Origin: Sternotherus odoratus
Lineage: Eukaryota; Chordata; Testudines; Kinosternidae
Length of the DNA stretch: 64,000 nt
Direction: 5' to 3'
Assembly: GCA_032164245.1 (NCBI GenBank)
Contig: JAVMKO010000006.1
Coordinates: 11,733,001-11,797,000, forward strand
In this document: in pieces, positions 1 to 11,809 of the stretch
Layout of the letters: each line of letters opens with the position of its first letter
Position numbering within the stretch: the first letter of the stretch is position 1
Program-made: the position numbers and the translations under genes
The notes under the pieces: model-generated
What the model was told of the DNA's origin: nothing
Databases searched by the model: none
What the model saw: the letters and a program-made list of their open reading frames with translations, nothing else

Positions 1-69
1 ATGTGGTAAACTCTCCATCCCTGGGTGGTCTTACATCAAGATTAGATGTCTTTCTAAAAGACATGAGGT

Positions 70-155
70 AAAGTTTTCAAAAGTGCATAAGCCAAAGTCC
101 CGTTGACTTGCAATGAGACTTAAGCTCCCAAATGCTGGTTACTTTTGAAAATGAG
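70..155. repeat. Ancient palindromic interspersed repeat
   Basis: The segment begins with AGTTTTCAAAAGT and ends with its near reverse complement ACTTTTGAAAAT. The middle holds AAGTCCCGTTGACTTGCAAT. Related fragments with an ATTTTCAAA or GACTTCAATGGGA core recur through the window (about 14225, 15450, 53610, 57550). The family is not identified; it looks old because copies differ strongly. Confidence 0.45.
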
Positions 156-169
156 CTTTAGGTAATTTT

Positions 170-660
170 GGAATTTTACCAATGATCTCATCGAGCCACA
201 AGTTGTTGGGTAGGATGTAGGAATCACTGAGTGAAATTCTACGGCTTCTGTTGTGCTGCAGATGAGAAAAGATGATCACAGGAGTTCCTTCTGGCCTTAA
301 AATATGAGAATGAATTAAAAGCTGTGTTTTGGGTATTGAAAAGCTAGCTGAAACAGCCCTTCATTTTTTACAATAACTGAATTATTATATGTAGTTTTTA
401 AGGACTGGAAAGTTAAATGATTCTCCATTTAGACTCATTTTGAATGTAATTCTTCTTCCTTGGCATTCAGAGACATAGCTTTGGTCCTGACTCAGTTGTG
501 ATAGACTATTAATTTCCAGTTCCACTCCCACTAATTAGTTTTCCAGGACCAAGGCCCTGTACTGTCTGATTTTGGTTTGGAGACTGAGATTCTGTAGCAT
601 TTTGGAGACATTCAGGACTTGCATTGTACCTGAGTAGGAAGAGTCTAGGCCGCTATTATT
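170..660. other. Intergenic DNA, nothing recognised
   Basis: AT-rich single-copy-looking sequence with stop codons in all frames. No repeat family, RNA gene or exon can be supported here. Confidence 0.5.
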
Positions 661-664
661 TTTT

Positions 665-797
665 ATTTAATTTTAGTGATTGATTCATATTGCAGTAGCA
701 GCTGGAAGCCCAGTTATGGACTAGGACCCCATTGTGCTAGGCTGTGTAGAAACACAGACAAAAAGATTATCCCTCCCCAAAGAGTTTACAGTCTAAC
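665..797. repeat. Ancient LINE-tail-like fragment
   Basis: The string ACCCCATTGTGCTAGG followed by AAACACAGACAAAAAGA and a TTACAGTCTAA end matches, by eye, another copy at about 45768-45900. Weaker relatives lie at 36580 and 40925. The shared layout suggests the end of an old L2/L3-like LINE or the SINE that borrows its tail, but I cannot assign the family. Confidence 0.45.
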
Positions 798-899
798 TTT
801 GTGACTTTCAGTCAATTGCCTTTCTTTCCATGACCCATGCAAGTTGCTACAGGCACATGGCTAAAGGTAAAAAAGCATTAAACTCTCCTAACCAAATTA

Positions 900-1015
900 C
901 AGCTTCTAATGACCTATGGGAAAAGACCTGGTTCTCCTTTTACTCATAATAGTGTAACTACATTGACCTCAGTGGGAGTGGCTCCTGATTTATACTTATG
1001 TAAAAGAGAGAAGAA
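900..1015. repeat. Ancient repeat with TTGACCTCAGTGGGAG core
   Basis: This fragment resembles other stretches at 6655-6740, 44515-44600 and 48800-48900, where a loosely conserved block has the pattern TTGACYTCARTGGAG between CAC-rich flanks. Family unknown. The 112-codon open frame across it has no coding character. Confidence 0.4.
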
Positions 1016-1304
1016 TTGGACCCACAATGTCACCATCAGTCGTTATTGTGGCATCAGATGTTTGGTGAGAGAAATTGGGAGTCAGCCATTCATTCATAAC
1101 TGCCGCAAAGAAAAGAGAGGCAGAAACATAATGTCTTTCAATACCTTTGAAGCAGGATTGTATTCATGTAGCACTACAAGCATCCATGTACCTCTGCTCT
1201 GTGACCACTTCCATAATGCTTTCCTCTTGAGCTATATTGGTATATAAACTGTTAGTCTATATATAACCTGAGTCTGTTCCTGCCCTAGAGTGGGAACCAT
1301 GAGT

Positions 1305-1612
1305 CTCTAGCTACAGCAGTAGAGACTCATGCTTTCAGCTCTGGAAGTCCCCAGTTCAACTTCCGGCGTGTTGGCCAAGATGGTGGCCATTAATAAGTGG
1401 AACCTTCAATTTGACCTGATTTGGGCCTTATATATTCAGAATCAGCGTCCTCTGTCCAGAGAAGACTGTAACCAACTAGTGTCCCGCCCTCCATTCCCAA
1501 TTCACCAAAGATACGGGGCTGCTACAGATATTAACGGTAGAGCCCACTGTTTACTTTCAAGTTGGAGATACCCAGTTCAAACCCTGGTGTATTGACCAAG
1601 ATGGCAGTCTTC
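1305..1612 (+). repeat. Possible dimeric tRNA-derived SINE
   Basis: Two diverged direct repeats of about 75-90 bp are visible, at about 1327-1390 and 1540-1608. Each has a GTAGAG segment, then a CCAGTTCAAC or CCAGTTCAAACC segment like a pol III B box (GGTTCRANNCY), then GACCAAGATGG. The two units are about 210 bp apart. The tRNA-like A/B-box spacing and duplication suggest an old SINE dimer; the family is not known to me. Confidence 0.45.
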
Positions 1613-1930
1613 AAATAGACACAGTCCAGTTTTATTTCTGGAAGTGAACTGAAAATTCTAATAACTAGACCATATTCCTGTTAGGGTTGGATTGAGAAGC
1701 CAAAAGAGTTTTCTGTTTTTAAGCGAAAACATGATAAATTAGACAAGAGTTAAAATTAGAACTGATTGAAAAATGGAATTTCCTTCATGCAGGAAATTCT
1801 GATATTTCAATATTTTATTTAGAGTCTCAAATGAGGGGGGAAAAGTCTTAAAAATTTCTATTCAGAAATGTCAATATGTTTCATTTTAGGTCAAGTCAAC
1901 TTTAATCCACATCTGTCTGAGTCACTGCAA

Positions 1931-2069
1931 TGCCTCATGGGAGTTGTAGTTTGGATGTCTCGCCTCCAGTAGAGAAACCATGGTATCATAGATGTAGTAT
2001 GTTCAGGAAGCCCAGCTCATAGAGGAGAATAAGGGTATTAGGTGCCCAAACTACAGCTCTCATGGGGCA
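1931..2069. mobile_element. Short inverted-repeat element (MITE-like)
   Basis: The left arm TGCCTCATGGGAGTTGTAGT and the right arm (reverse complement TGCCCCATGAGAGCTGTAGT) match at 21 of 24 positions when the final TTGG is included, around a loop of about 90 bp. No clear target duplication was found. The arms resemble the ACTACAAYTCCCA motif bound by ZNF143/STAF, which may be coincidence. Confidence 0.5.
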
Positions 2070-2937
2070 CTGTGGAAATTAACATGGATCTGATATTTAA
2101 CATTTTGATTTTCCCAATGGAAAATCAAAACTTTTTGCAAAATTAACATTTTCATATGGAAGACGAAAATTCCTGAACAGCTCTAGTTAAAACACTAACT
2201 GCTTCATGAAATAACACCTAAGAATTTCTGAAAATCTCTTGTGCCAGTAATATGTTCTCTTGCTATGTCTAGATTGACGACATTTTGAATGCTGAATAAC
2301 TTGTGGTGACACCCACTAGCCTTCCAATATTGTAGCGGCGATACTGTCAGTATGAGGTGGGGTTCAGCAATTCCTACAGTGGATTGGACAAAGCATGCAT
2401 TTTGTCAGTGTCAGGCAGAAGTGTCTCTCCCCTTTACTATTAATCCCCCCCCATATCTATTGCAGTTCAAACCCCAACAGTCCCCACTTATGTCTGCGTT
2501 CCCCTATGACTTCCTTATAGTACACTAGGACCTTATAGAGCAGAGGATCGTGTTTCATGCACACATCTGTCTTTTTAGAACCCCCATCACCACAACAGCA
2601 AACACTTGGTTCTAGTGACCTTCTGCGCCAATAGCTCCATTTCTTTGGGGAGGGATAATGATTTTCCTCATCTTGGTGGGGGAACATGCAGAGTCTGCCT
2701 CATGTTCCATCAGCTCAGAGCCAAGAATTTTTAGAACAGGCATTGTGAAGGCAGCAGCCTTTAGGGCATCAGACAAATGAGCCAATATCGTAAATATGTG
2801 CTAGTTTTTTGCTGCATCGTCATTATGTCTAATGGTTTTTCTAATGTACTAAAATGAAAATTCAGAGATTTGTCCATTTTAGGTAATTATATGGACCCCT
2901 TTACCTTAGAATCTGAACAACTCCATTTTTCTAATGT
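2070..2937. other. Intergenic DNA, nothing recognised
   Basis: Mixed AT-rich sequence. A short stretch near 2110-2180 has the AAAATTTTGC-type composition seen again near 16700 and 21400, which may be a decayed repeat. No gene can be supported. Confidence 0.45.
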
Positions 2938-3100
2938 ACTTATTCTCACAACAGTGCTATTATCCCCATTGGGCAACAAGGCACCCAAAGACTATGTGAC
3001 AGTGGCCAGGTCACACAAGAAGTCTGGTAGAGCAGGGACTTAAACAGAAGTCTCCTAAGTCCCAGGTTAGTGCCTTAACCATTGGACCATCCTTCTTCTC
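2938..3100 (-). repeat. MIR-like CORE-SINE fragment
   Basis: Read on the minus strand it follows the classical MIR order: a tRNA-like head, then GTGACCTGGCC, and a tail that appears on the plus strand as TATTATCCCCATT before the AAGGCACC segment. This is a well-known amniote-wide SINE type; the copy is highly diverged. Confidence 0.6.
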
Positions 3101-6100
3101 TATAAACACATAAGTTTTTCCGATATCTCTATTGTTCAAGGTGTAATGGAGAATGAGACCTTTCCAAATGCAATTTGAAAATCAGTAAGGTGGAGATATA
3201 TAGAGAGGTGCTTTAGGAAGACAGGAACTGGAGAGAACCTCTTGTGCTACCCACAAGTGGGCTGTGTGATGGGGAAGAGCGATGATCATATTGGGGTGAG
3301 CAGACGGTTTGGGATGAGGAGAAAATAAATGCAAGGTTAGACTTTAAATCCATGGGTGTTGAAAAAATAAACAATGGCCACTGCTGCTCCACCTTGTGCC
3401 CCTGCTGGATTTCCACAAAGAAGAGCTATTAAACCCTGAATTAGGAGCAGAAAATGATAGGTTAATGGTTCTACTTTAAACAATATTTGTTATACATTTT
3501 GATAACCTTTGAAGATAGACAACTTCTTGTTCCTAGCAAGGTCACCAGTTTAAATCAAGAAAGTATAATACCTCTGAAAGACTTTGTTACACAGTTTATC
3601 CGTCCTTTGGGAACCATCATTGGATTTTAGAGTAAATAAGGATTAAGAAATACAAATATCACAAGTGGGAAAGGATGGACCTCATGAAGTTCACAGAACT
3701 ACAAACCCATCAACCTATTTTTGAGATTTGAATAAGGAGCGAATTCACCTTTGCAGACCTTGTGTTGTCTGCCTACTCATTTTCCTTCCCTCCCTACTTA
3801 AGGAGGTTAAATTTCAAAACAAAAAGACAAACAAGTTTTCTTGGGAGCCTGCAATACAATTTAAGTATTAAAGATGCCATAAAAGCAAGGTCAACTCAGG
3901 TCATGCATGATGTGTATGTGTATATATAACAGTGTTTATTTTTCATTAGACTCTTTTCTCATGTGCTGTCTGTTTTTTCACAGCCTCTATTTGTCTCTCT
4001 CTCTGGTCCAGTTATTGTTTATTTTTAAATTGCATTTGCTCCTCTGACAGCCTCTGTTGCTTTTGTCAAAGTCTCTTTAGAAAACATTAATCCAATAATG
4101 TCTGATTCTAACTTTCCAGCCTACTACATTGGAGTGGTTGCAGAATTAGGTAAAACAAGTTTTCCCATTCTTAGCTTTAAGATAAAGGCAGGTGATGAAC
4201 AACTGTGCTAAAATTGGGATTACCTCAAACTGGGGCACCACTGAATTGATTTTCTTCAAACTTGCCTTTTTTACACTTAAGAATCAAGCCAAATCTGAAG
4301 TACTGTATGTAAGGTTGAATAAAAGATTCTAGTTTTTAGATTATACTAATTGAAAAATAAAGATATGAGAGGAGATATAGTCAGGCATGAGCACAAGGAG
4401 AAAGAGTTGAAGTTGGCCTTTCAATCTTACCTCTGCATTTTCTGACTTCTGTGTATTTGATTCCTCAATCTTTGGGCTGTGGAGAGAGAGAAGGGTGGGT
4501 TATATGGAATTAGATGATTGGTTTTTGCTGTCCTTGAAAGTAAATATTATTAACAGAATGTGGCGGCAATATTTTAAATGGAGCTGATTTAAGACTTTCT
4601 CATTCTCTAAAAAGTGAGAATATTTTTTAAAAAAACCTACATGCAGTATTTTTGTATTTGTTGAAGCTTGTAAGGAATCCATTTTTATTTTATGCTATTC
4701 TAAAAGCTTTAAAATGAAAAGATAATAATTAAAAACCAAGGAGGGAAATTTTGAACATGGTCCTAAAGAGGGAAGTGTTTCCATCTTCTTCACTGAAGGT
4801 CAATCTTGACCCATAATTTGTCTGATTATAATATCAGTGAAATCAATAGAAGCTTTCCCTCCGACTTCCATTGTCTTTGGTGTAGGAGGCCCAAAGAATG
4901 ACGAACTAGTGGACGTGTACTTAAAAACCCAACTTATTTTTATGTATTGTGAATGGACACATGCTCTTATGTTCTTATGTTCTTATGTTCTCTGCTTCTT
5001 TGTTGCCTAAAATATACTGCCTGCCCTTAAACCTCAACATTTTCCTTCTAAGAGGATGATAGAGACTTTGTAGCTTTCTGCTTTGGCAGATTGTGGCCAG
5101 TGTCTTTCTGGGCTTCCCATTGACCAGTCATGAGTGATTAATGCCCCCACCTGGCTGTGTAGAGATACATAAAGTAAAAACTGAAGAGCATGTGCTCACT
5201 CATAGGACACTGAACTATTGATCACCCTTTGCTGATAAGTTCAATTAGCAGACTGTCAGGGAGATCCTGGTTTTGATGCCTCAACCTTACTTCATATAAG
5301 CCGATCATTTCCAATATCCAACTGTCGGATAAACCAGATTCCTTTGCTTTGTTTGTCTTGGCCTACTGTGTCTCTTTATGAGGAAAATGGTCAAAATCAA
5401 GTGCTTCCTCTGTGTACTTTGACAGGAAACACTACTAATATGCTTTCCTTTTGTTGTATGCCTTGCTCTTTTCTCCCAGTGTTGGTTAAATATTTTCAGT
5501 ACAATGACATATTTATTAACCCACTGCTCTCCACATGGGGTCAGACTTTGATTGGCCCATCTGTAAAGACTCTCGGTTAAGGTGGTTTTTCCAGCTAGAG
5601 TTAATAATATTACTACTATTCACGTAAAACTCTGAGACAGTCTCTTTAAAAATGGAACACATTTATCTAAAACAGCTGGTTAAGAGAGCGTGAGGGCCCA
5701 GCTAGAGTTGGCGAGGTCAGAAGTCGGGGTTAACACCAATCTCTATGGAACTTTGAAGCTGACATTTTACAGATTATATGTGTCTCCATGCACAGTGGGC
5801 ATGGCATATAAATTGGTCTTAGAAGCCCCTATTTGTTCTCTGTATTTTTATGAGCCCACAGAGTTCTTCTTTGAAGCAGCACACACAGAAAATAAAAAGT
5901 CATTTTAATGTTGTGGAACTATTTGCAGTAAATCATGTTAACATCCTGGCTAATGCTAATATAGCAATGGCACCTTCTTTTAGCCCCATACCGTGACTCA
6001 GCTACGACAAACTGCCTGTGCTTCCCTCCATAGAAAATCCCTTGGCACTATAAACTGCTTGCTGTTGTATGGCACTATAGGACTAGAAGAAAGCATCCGA

Positions 6101-7304
6101 TTTCAGACAGCTTGGGTTCCATTCTGGAACTAATTATATCATTTACTTTGTGGAAATCTTTTTTTTTTTTTTAATTGCTAGGTGTTTTAACTGGAAAATG
6201 GTGAATGCTGGAGAGCAACAAGAAACAGGCACTGTTAAGAGAATTCTGCTGGAGGCACTTTCGCCACCTAATTAATTTTCAATAAATGCTTCCAATAGGT
6301 AATTTGCTTTTGGCCAAATGTAAATCAACTGGAGACAAATAGGGTTAAAATTAGAAATGTGTGATGGGGACAATGTTTATGGACAAAATAACCTGGCACC
6401 CCTACAAATAATTTGCTGACAGTAATAGAAAATTGGACCACACAGATGTTAACAAACACTGAATACTGAGGTAGTTAAAAATTTGATGAAGGAGGAAAGA
6501 ACTAGCTAGAAAAAAGATTTGGTAGACAAAGAGCCAGATCTTCCATTGGTATAAATTGATGTCACTCCATTGAAGCCAATGCAGCTAAGTCAGATTATAC
6601 CATTTAAACACTTGGCCCATAAAGTTATCCTTTTTATTCAACTATTTAATAATCATGGGCCAGATCCCTCAGATCCTTACTCAGAAAGTCGTCCTGTTGA
6701 CATTAATGGGACTATTCATATAAGAGCTACTCATGTGAAGAATGGTTGGTGGGAGAAGGATCGGTGAATTCTAAATAGAGACTAACACCCTGAAACTAGA
6801 GACTCACTTGGCTGCAAGTACCTTCCATGTATCATGGCAGGATTGGTTTTAATTAATCCTGAACTTTCTTTGATAATCAGGTTATCAGTTTCAATAAACT
6901 ACCTACCTAAGGCAGCAAGTGCTATTACCTTAACTGTTCTTAAATTGAAAAGGTATTCCTAATAATATAAACTGTATACTCACTGTCACAGTAGTTATTG
7001 GTTTTGACATGAGAAAGGCATGTCAGACAAATTCTGACATTTTTTGGACTTTCTGACATGTAAAACACTATATCCAGTTATGGCATGGTATTAGGATAAA
7101 TTATACCCAATTACACGACTATTCTGGATAGTCTAGGTATTCAAAAGTTGAAGTGCTATCAATTAATATCATGACTCAGAGTGGCTGGAATTACTTTCCT
7201 TTTTACTTTCTGGAACTTTAAAAGACTGTTGAAGCCTGCATTATAAATGTAAAAAATCTAACCAAACCCACCACATTTGCTGCAATGATTTAATATAGTC
7301 TCTG
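3101..7304. other. AT-rich upstream intergenic stretch
   Basis: No coding exon or RNA gene is recognised. Minor items: an octamer run TTATGTTC at about 4968-4990 that resembles the terminal repeat of CR1 elements; an ancient repeat fragment at 6655-6740; a small inverted repeat around 7018-7062 (CATGTCAGA and TCTGACATG). The stretch at 6175-6350, with a TAATTAATTTTCAATAAATG segment, is free of obvious repeats and is a weak conserved-element candidate. Confidence 0.45.
4968..4990. repeat. Short (TTATGTTC)n run
   Basis: Nearly three copies of an 8-bp unit. CR1 LINEs end in 8-bp tandem units rather than poly(A), so this may be the tail of a tiny 5'-truncated CR1 copy, but too little sequence remains to be sure. 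Confidence 0.4.
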
Positions 7305-7570
7305 ATAACGCCTGGGGCTGGGAGTCAGGAGATCTGGTCTCTAATTGCTTTGTGATTAACCTCTGTCAACTGGGGATGGTAAGACCCCTTTCTCATGGGG
7401 GCATAGGTGCTGGAATTAAGTGTGATGGAGGGTGCTGCTGCACCCCCGGGCTTGAAGTGGTTTCCATCATATTCAGGGTTTACAGTTTTGTTCAATGGCT
7501 ACACAAATTGTTCCAATACCCCTGCATGGGGTACGCTGTGATTAGGAAACATAACTAATGTTTATAAAGC
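7305..7570 (+). repeat. MIR-like SINE split by another repeat
   Basis: GGGGCTGGGAGTCAGGAGA, then TTAACCTCTGTCAACTGGGG match the head and centre of a MIR-type SINE on the plus strand. From about 7396 to 7535 a different sequence (GTGCTGCTGCACCCCCGGGC) interrupts it, after which a MIR-like end (ATGTTTATAAAGCATTT) resumes. Confidence 0.45.
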
Positions 7571-8932
7571 ATTTTAGGGGCTTGAAATGACCAGCTTGGC
7601 AGAAGTGCAAATTATTGGACAACTACTGTACATTTTGGGGTCCTGGACAGTTTATTAGTAATAAACCAACTTAAAAAGCTTTGCAGGTTCAATTTGGATA
7701 CACGTCTAAATATCTGTATGTTTTTCTGAGCCTTGAGCCTACGCCCACTCCTGCTGAGGTCAATGGGAGTTTTGTAATAGACTTTAAAGTGAGTAAGATT
7801 GAGCCTGTCTCCAGATTTGTGTTGGAAAATCTCAAGAGAACAGATTCTCACAAGATTTCTCTACCTCCTACCTCTGGCCATGGCAGAAAAGCATCAGAAT
7901 GTCCACTAGTATTTTGGGATTTCCACTTCTTTCCTCAGCTAGAACTAGGAAGTGGAGAAGCAAGTGGAAATGGGAAAATGCATTTTAAAAATGTGTTTGA
8001 TTTTTTTTAATATCAAGAAAAGCTTGGTTCAATCTTACTCACAGATTTGGTTTAATTTATTGTAGTCAAACTGCTTGAACTATTCCCCATAATAATCCAT
8101 TTAAATTTCCCTGCCATGATTTAACATGATAGCAGGAATGAATTTACATAGGACAATTTCAGTGTAAATCACTGAAGACTGTTTTTACTGTATATTTGCT
8201 ATTTTTGCAGGAGTAAATGATACACTTCTTGTTTGCACCACTCAAACAGATGAGGCCTGATATGGCAACTCTTAAGATATTTAGATCAGCACAGATTCAT
8301 AGATTAATTTATTTCAAGCCCAGAAAGGACCACTGTTATTATCTAATCTGACCTCCTATATAACACAGGCCATAGAACTTCCTCCCAAAAATTCCTAGAG
8401 CATATTTTTTAGTAAAAACATCCAATCTTGCTTTTAAAATGGTCAGTGATGGAGAATCCACCATGACCCTTGGTAAATTGTTCCCATGGTTAATTACTCT
8501 CACTGTTAAAATTGTTACCCATTATATCCAGTATGAATTTGTCTAGCCTTAATTTCCAGACACTGGATCTTGTTATAGCTTTCTCTGCTAGATTGAAGAG
8601 ACCATTATTTGTTCCCCCTGTAGGCACTTACAAACATTAATTAAGTCACTCCTTCACCTTCTCTTTCTGAAGCTAAATAGACCGAGCTCTGTGATGCTGT
8701 CACTCTAAGGCATATTTTTAAATCCTTTACTCATTCTCGTGGCTCTTCTCTGAACATTCTCCAATTTATTAAGATCCTTCTTGAATTGTGGATGCCCAAA
8801 CTGGACACATTAGTCTAGTTTAGCAGTAGTTGCACCAATACTAAATACACAGGTAAAATAACCTCTCTACTCCTACTTGAGATCCCTCTTTTTATGCTTC
8901 TCAGTATCACATTGGCTCCTTTGGCCACAGTG

Positions 8933-9126
8933 GATAAGTTTACACAGGGATAAAAAACCCACAGCTGTTCCAGGTCAGCTGACTTGGGGTGGTGGGTTGA
9001 AGCTCCGGGTCTGAAAAATCGCGATGTAGATGTTCAGGCTAAGGCTGGAACCTGAGTCTTGCAAGCTGAGTCAGCTGACCAGGACAAGCCTCAGCCATGT
9101 CTTTTATCCCTGTGTAGATTTTCCCT
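8933..9126. mobile_element. MITE inside CR1, palindromic family
   Basis: Terminal inverted repeats TACACAGGGATAAAA (near 8941) and TTTTATCCCTGTGTA (near 9102) are perfect over 15 bp. The interior has GTCAGCTGAC near both ends. It belongs with the copies at 32257 and 33354, which share the same CAGCTGACTC and GGCTGGAGCC blocks. CR1 sequence continues on both sides. Confidence 0.7.
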
Positions 9127-9188
9127 TAGTCACACTGGGAGCTCATGTTCAGCTGATTATCTTCCATGACCCCCCAAATCTTTTTCAG

Positions 9189-9428
9189 TCACCGCTTCCC
9201 AGGATAGAATCCCCCCATCCAGTAAATATGGCCAATGTTCTTTATTCCCAAATATATACATTTACAATGAGCTATATTAAAACACAAATTGATTGATTGC
9301 ACCCAGTTTACCAGGCGATTTAGATTGCTCTGAATCAGTGACCTGTCCTCTTCATTATTTACCATTTCCCCAATTTTTGTGTCATCTGCAATTCTTATCA
9401 GTGATGATTTTGTTTTCTTCCAGGTCAC
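9189..9428 (-). pseudogene. CR1 ORF2 fragment, reverse transcriptase C-terminal part
   Basis: The minus-strand reading frame carries IADDTKIGEMV, then RSLIQSNLNRLVNWV and FNIAHCKCIYLGIKN. In the CR1 family this is the segment that follows the FADD active-site box of the reverse transcriptase, with the usual LGRNNPRH-type stretch here decayed. It is a remnant of the outer CR1 copy. No start codon or complete domain remains, and frames shift upstream at about 9430-9660. It cannot encode an active polymerase. Confidence 0.85.
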
Positions 9429-9666
9429 TTAAAAAATGTTAAATAGCGTAGGACCACGAACCAACCGCTGCAGGGTCCCACCAGAAGCAAACCCACTCAG
9501 TGATGATTCCATTTTACAGTTACATTTTGAGACCTATCAATTAACCAGTTTTAATCCATTTAATATGTGCCATATTAATTCCTAGTTTTTAATCAGAATG
9601 TTGTATGGTTCAAAGTCAAACACCTTGCAGAACTTTAAGTATATTATATCATCACTATTTCCCTTA

Positions 9667-10311
9667 GAACATAAGAACAGTCATACTGGGTTAGACCAAA
9701 GGACCATCTAGCCCAGTATCCTGTCTTCTGACAGTGACCAATGCCAGGTGCCCCAGAGGGAATGAACAAAACAGGTAATCATCAAGTGATCCATCCCGTT
9801 GCCCATTCAGAGTAAATGGCAAACAGAAACTAGGGACACCATCCCTGTTCATCCTAGCTAATAGCCATTGATGGACCTATCATCCATGAATTTATCTTTT
9901 TTGAAACCTGCTATAGTCTTGGCCTTCACAACATCCTCTGGCAAGGAGATCTACAGGTTTACTGCCTTGTGTGAAAAAATACTTCCTATTGTTTGTTTTA
10001 TACCTGCTGCCTATTAATTTCATTTGATGGTCTCTAGTCCTTCTGAGAAGGAATAAATAGCACTTCCTTATTTACTTTCTCCATACCAGTGATGATTTCA
10101 TATCCCCTATTAGTCGTCTCTTTTCCAAGCTGAAAAGTCCCAGTCTTATTAGTCTCTCCTTATATGGCAGCTCTTCTATACCCCTAATCATTTTTGTTAC
10201 CCTTTTCTGAACCTTTTCTAATTCCAATATCTCTTGTTTTGAGATGGGGCAACCACATCTCCACGCAGTAGTCAAGATGTGGGCATACCATGGGTTTATA
10301 TAGAGACAATG
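9667..10311 (-). mobile_element. Second CR1 copy inserted in the first
   Basis: Begins on the plus strand with GAACATAAGAACAGTCATAC, the reverse complement of the 3' end of a common turtle-type CR1 subfamily, and is 5'-truncated at about 10311 in the terminal part of ORF2. The outer CR1 resumes directly after it. The inner copy looks less diverged than the outer one, as expected for a later insertion. Confidence 0.8.
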
Positions 10312-10315
10312 TTAT
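10072..10315 (-). pseudogene. CR1 ORF2 C-terminus remnant
   Basis: Minus-strand frames give [20 protein letters not shown], then [34 protein letters not shown], the characteristic end of CR1 ORF2 just after the thumb of the reverse transcriptase. A frameshift separates the two parts near 10185-10275. The frame runs past 10315 into the outer CR1 copy, so the apparent 71-codon ORF there is a chimera across the nested junction and is not a gene. Confidence 0.85.
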
Positions 10316-10530
10316 TTCAACCAAACTTGTAATCTCATTAAAAATATATCCTATTAATTTGACAGGATCCATTTTCCACAAACCCATGTGGATTGGCATT
10401 TAGTATATTACCTCTTTTAATTCTTAATTAATTGAGTCCTATATCAGCTGCTTTATTATCTTCCCAGGGATTGATGTCAAGCTGACAGACCTATAATTAC
10501 CTAGGTCATCCTGTTTAAATACTGTCACAA
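10312..10530 (-). mobile_element. Outer CR1 copy, continued
   Basis: Read on the minus strand this contains a degraded GNYRSVSLTSIPGKII block and an ANPHGF-type block of CR1 ORF2. It lies upstream, in element orientation, of the piece at 8297-9666. Together they form one old CR1 interrupted by the copy at 9667-10311. Confidence 0.7.
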
Positions 10531-11809
10531 CATCTGACTCTTATTCTTACAAATAGCCCTTATTTCTGGGAGTTACCCCCATTGAAATCAAAATCTACTG
10601 GTGCAAATAAGGACTACTCTGCACTTTTAGGTTTGAGCAGTCATTTCCAGAAAACACGGGGTATTGTCCGACAGCTGTTATTCATGTGAGTAGTCCCTTT
10701 GACTTCTGGTTTGAGGAATTTGAGGAAGGAGTGTGGTAGTGTGGAGTATTTGAGGAAGGAGTGTGGTACTGGATCCAAGATCTTGTAAAGATTGTTGAAT
10801 TAACAGAGAAAATGGGCAGGTGCTCAGTATTCACTCCCCTTAGATAAAGAAAGGATCCCTGGGACATAGTATGTTGTTTCTCTCTGGAAGAAGGTCACAA
10901 ATTGAGTAGTGAAACATCGAGAATGATCACGTAAATAAAATCGTGGCAGGAAAATGAGATATATTTTGTATTGTCCCAAAGTGTTTCCTTATAATCATAA
11001 ACCATGAGGTGTTAAAGGGGTTAATAGGCTCTCAACTCATTGTCAACTAATTATCTTTAAGGTGTTGTCATCACATACTAATCACCGGGCTAATGCCAGC
11101 TCCACCACTGGGAGGTGCCCAAGCCGAAAGTAATTCATTCTGAAGTGACCTTCTCTCACCTAACAGCTCCTTAGTTGGTTAACTTAAACCATCACATGCA
11201 CCACCCCCTCCCCCCAAAAAAGCTTTCAGGAACTTTCATCTTTTTAAAAGGGCAGGAAACCCCCCTCCCTTCCAATAAACTGGTAGCCTGGTTAGCAGTA
11301 GGGGATAGCTTAAGGCACCATGGGTGGCTAAGATGTATGAGAAACAGATGTAAGCTCTTTGGTGATACTCCTGCACTTTCTATTTATTGACAAATGAAGT
11401 AGGCAATGGAAGGCAATTAAAAACCAATGATTGCTCTCTAAAGACACAAACCATAATAGCAAAGAGGAAGAAACATTGTGTATTGGCCAAGGGTGTGGGG
11501 AAGAGAGAGAGAGGAAGTGACTTTGATTTTGTAGGCGAAAGCATGGTTGACATTTATAATTTGCTGTGTAGTTCTTTTTTTTTTAATGCTTTGGGTATGA
11601 ATATAAAAGCCTCCAATATTAGTTCTATTTCTGCCAACTGTTGCTTTCAAATGCTGGCTGGGTGCAAGTTATGTTTCATTTGTTTGCATCTGGATGGGAA
11701 AATTGGATTCAAACATAAGGGATTTATTTTTTTAACTAAAATGTTGATGGGAATGAGAATCAAAGAGTGTGTGTCAGTTAAAGGGGTAATCAGTAAAAGA
11801 AGTATAAGA
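10531..11809. other. Intergenic DNA with a small tandem duplication
   Basis: At about 10712-10772 the unit TTTGAGGAAGGAGTGTGGTA occurs twice, about 31 bp apart. The rest shows no recognised repeat or gene; long plus-strand frames near 11387-11863 lack family resemblance and contain a T-run. Confidence 0.5.

Larger units (their letters stand above)
8297..9666 (-). mobile_element. CR1 LINE fragment (outer copy)
   Basis: The plus strand starts with the reverse complement of a CR1 3' end (CATAGATTAATTTATTTCAA, AGAAAGGACC, TCTAATCTGACCTCCT) and runs backwards into the reverse transcriptase region. It is interrupted by a MITE at about 8933-9126 and by a second CR1 copy at 9667-10311, then resumes at 10312-10530, where the minus strand encodes a degraded DDLGNYRPVSLTSIPGK-like block known from CR1 ORF2. 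Confidence 0.85.

Noticed and set aside
10184..10399. 71-codon minus-strand ORF
   Set aside because: A chimera of two nested CR1 copies read across their junction.
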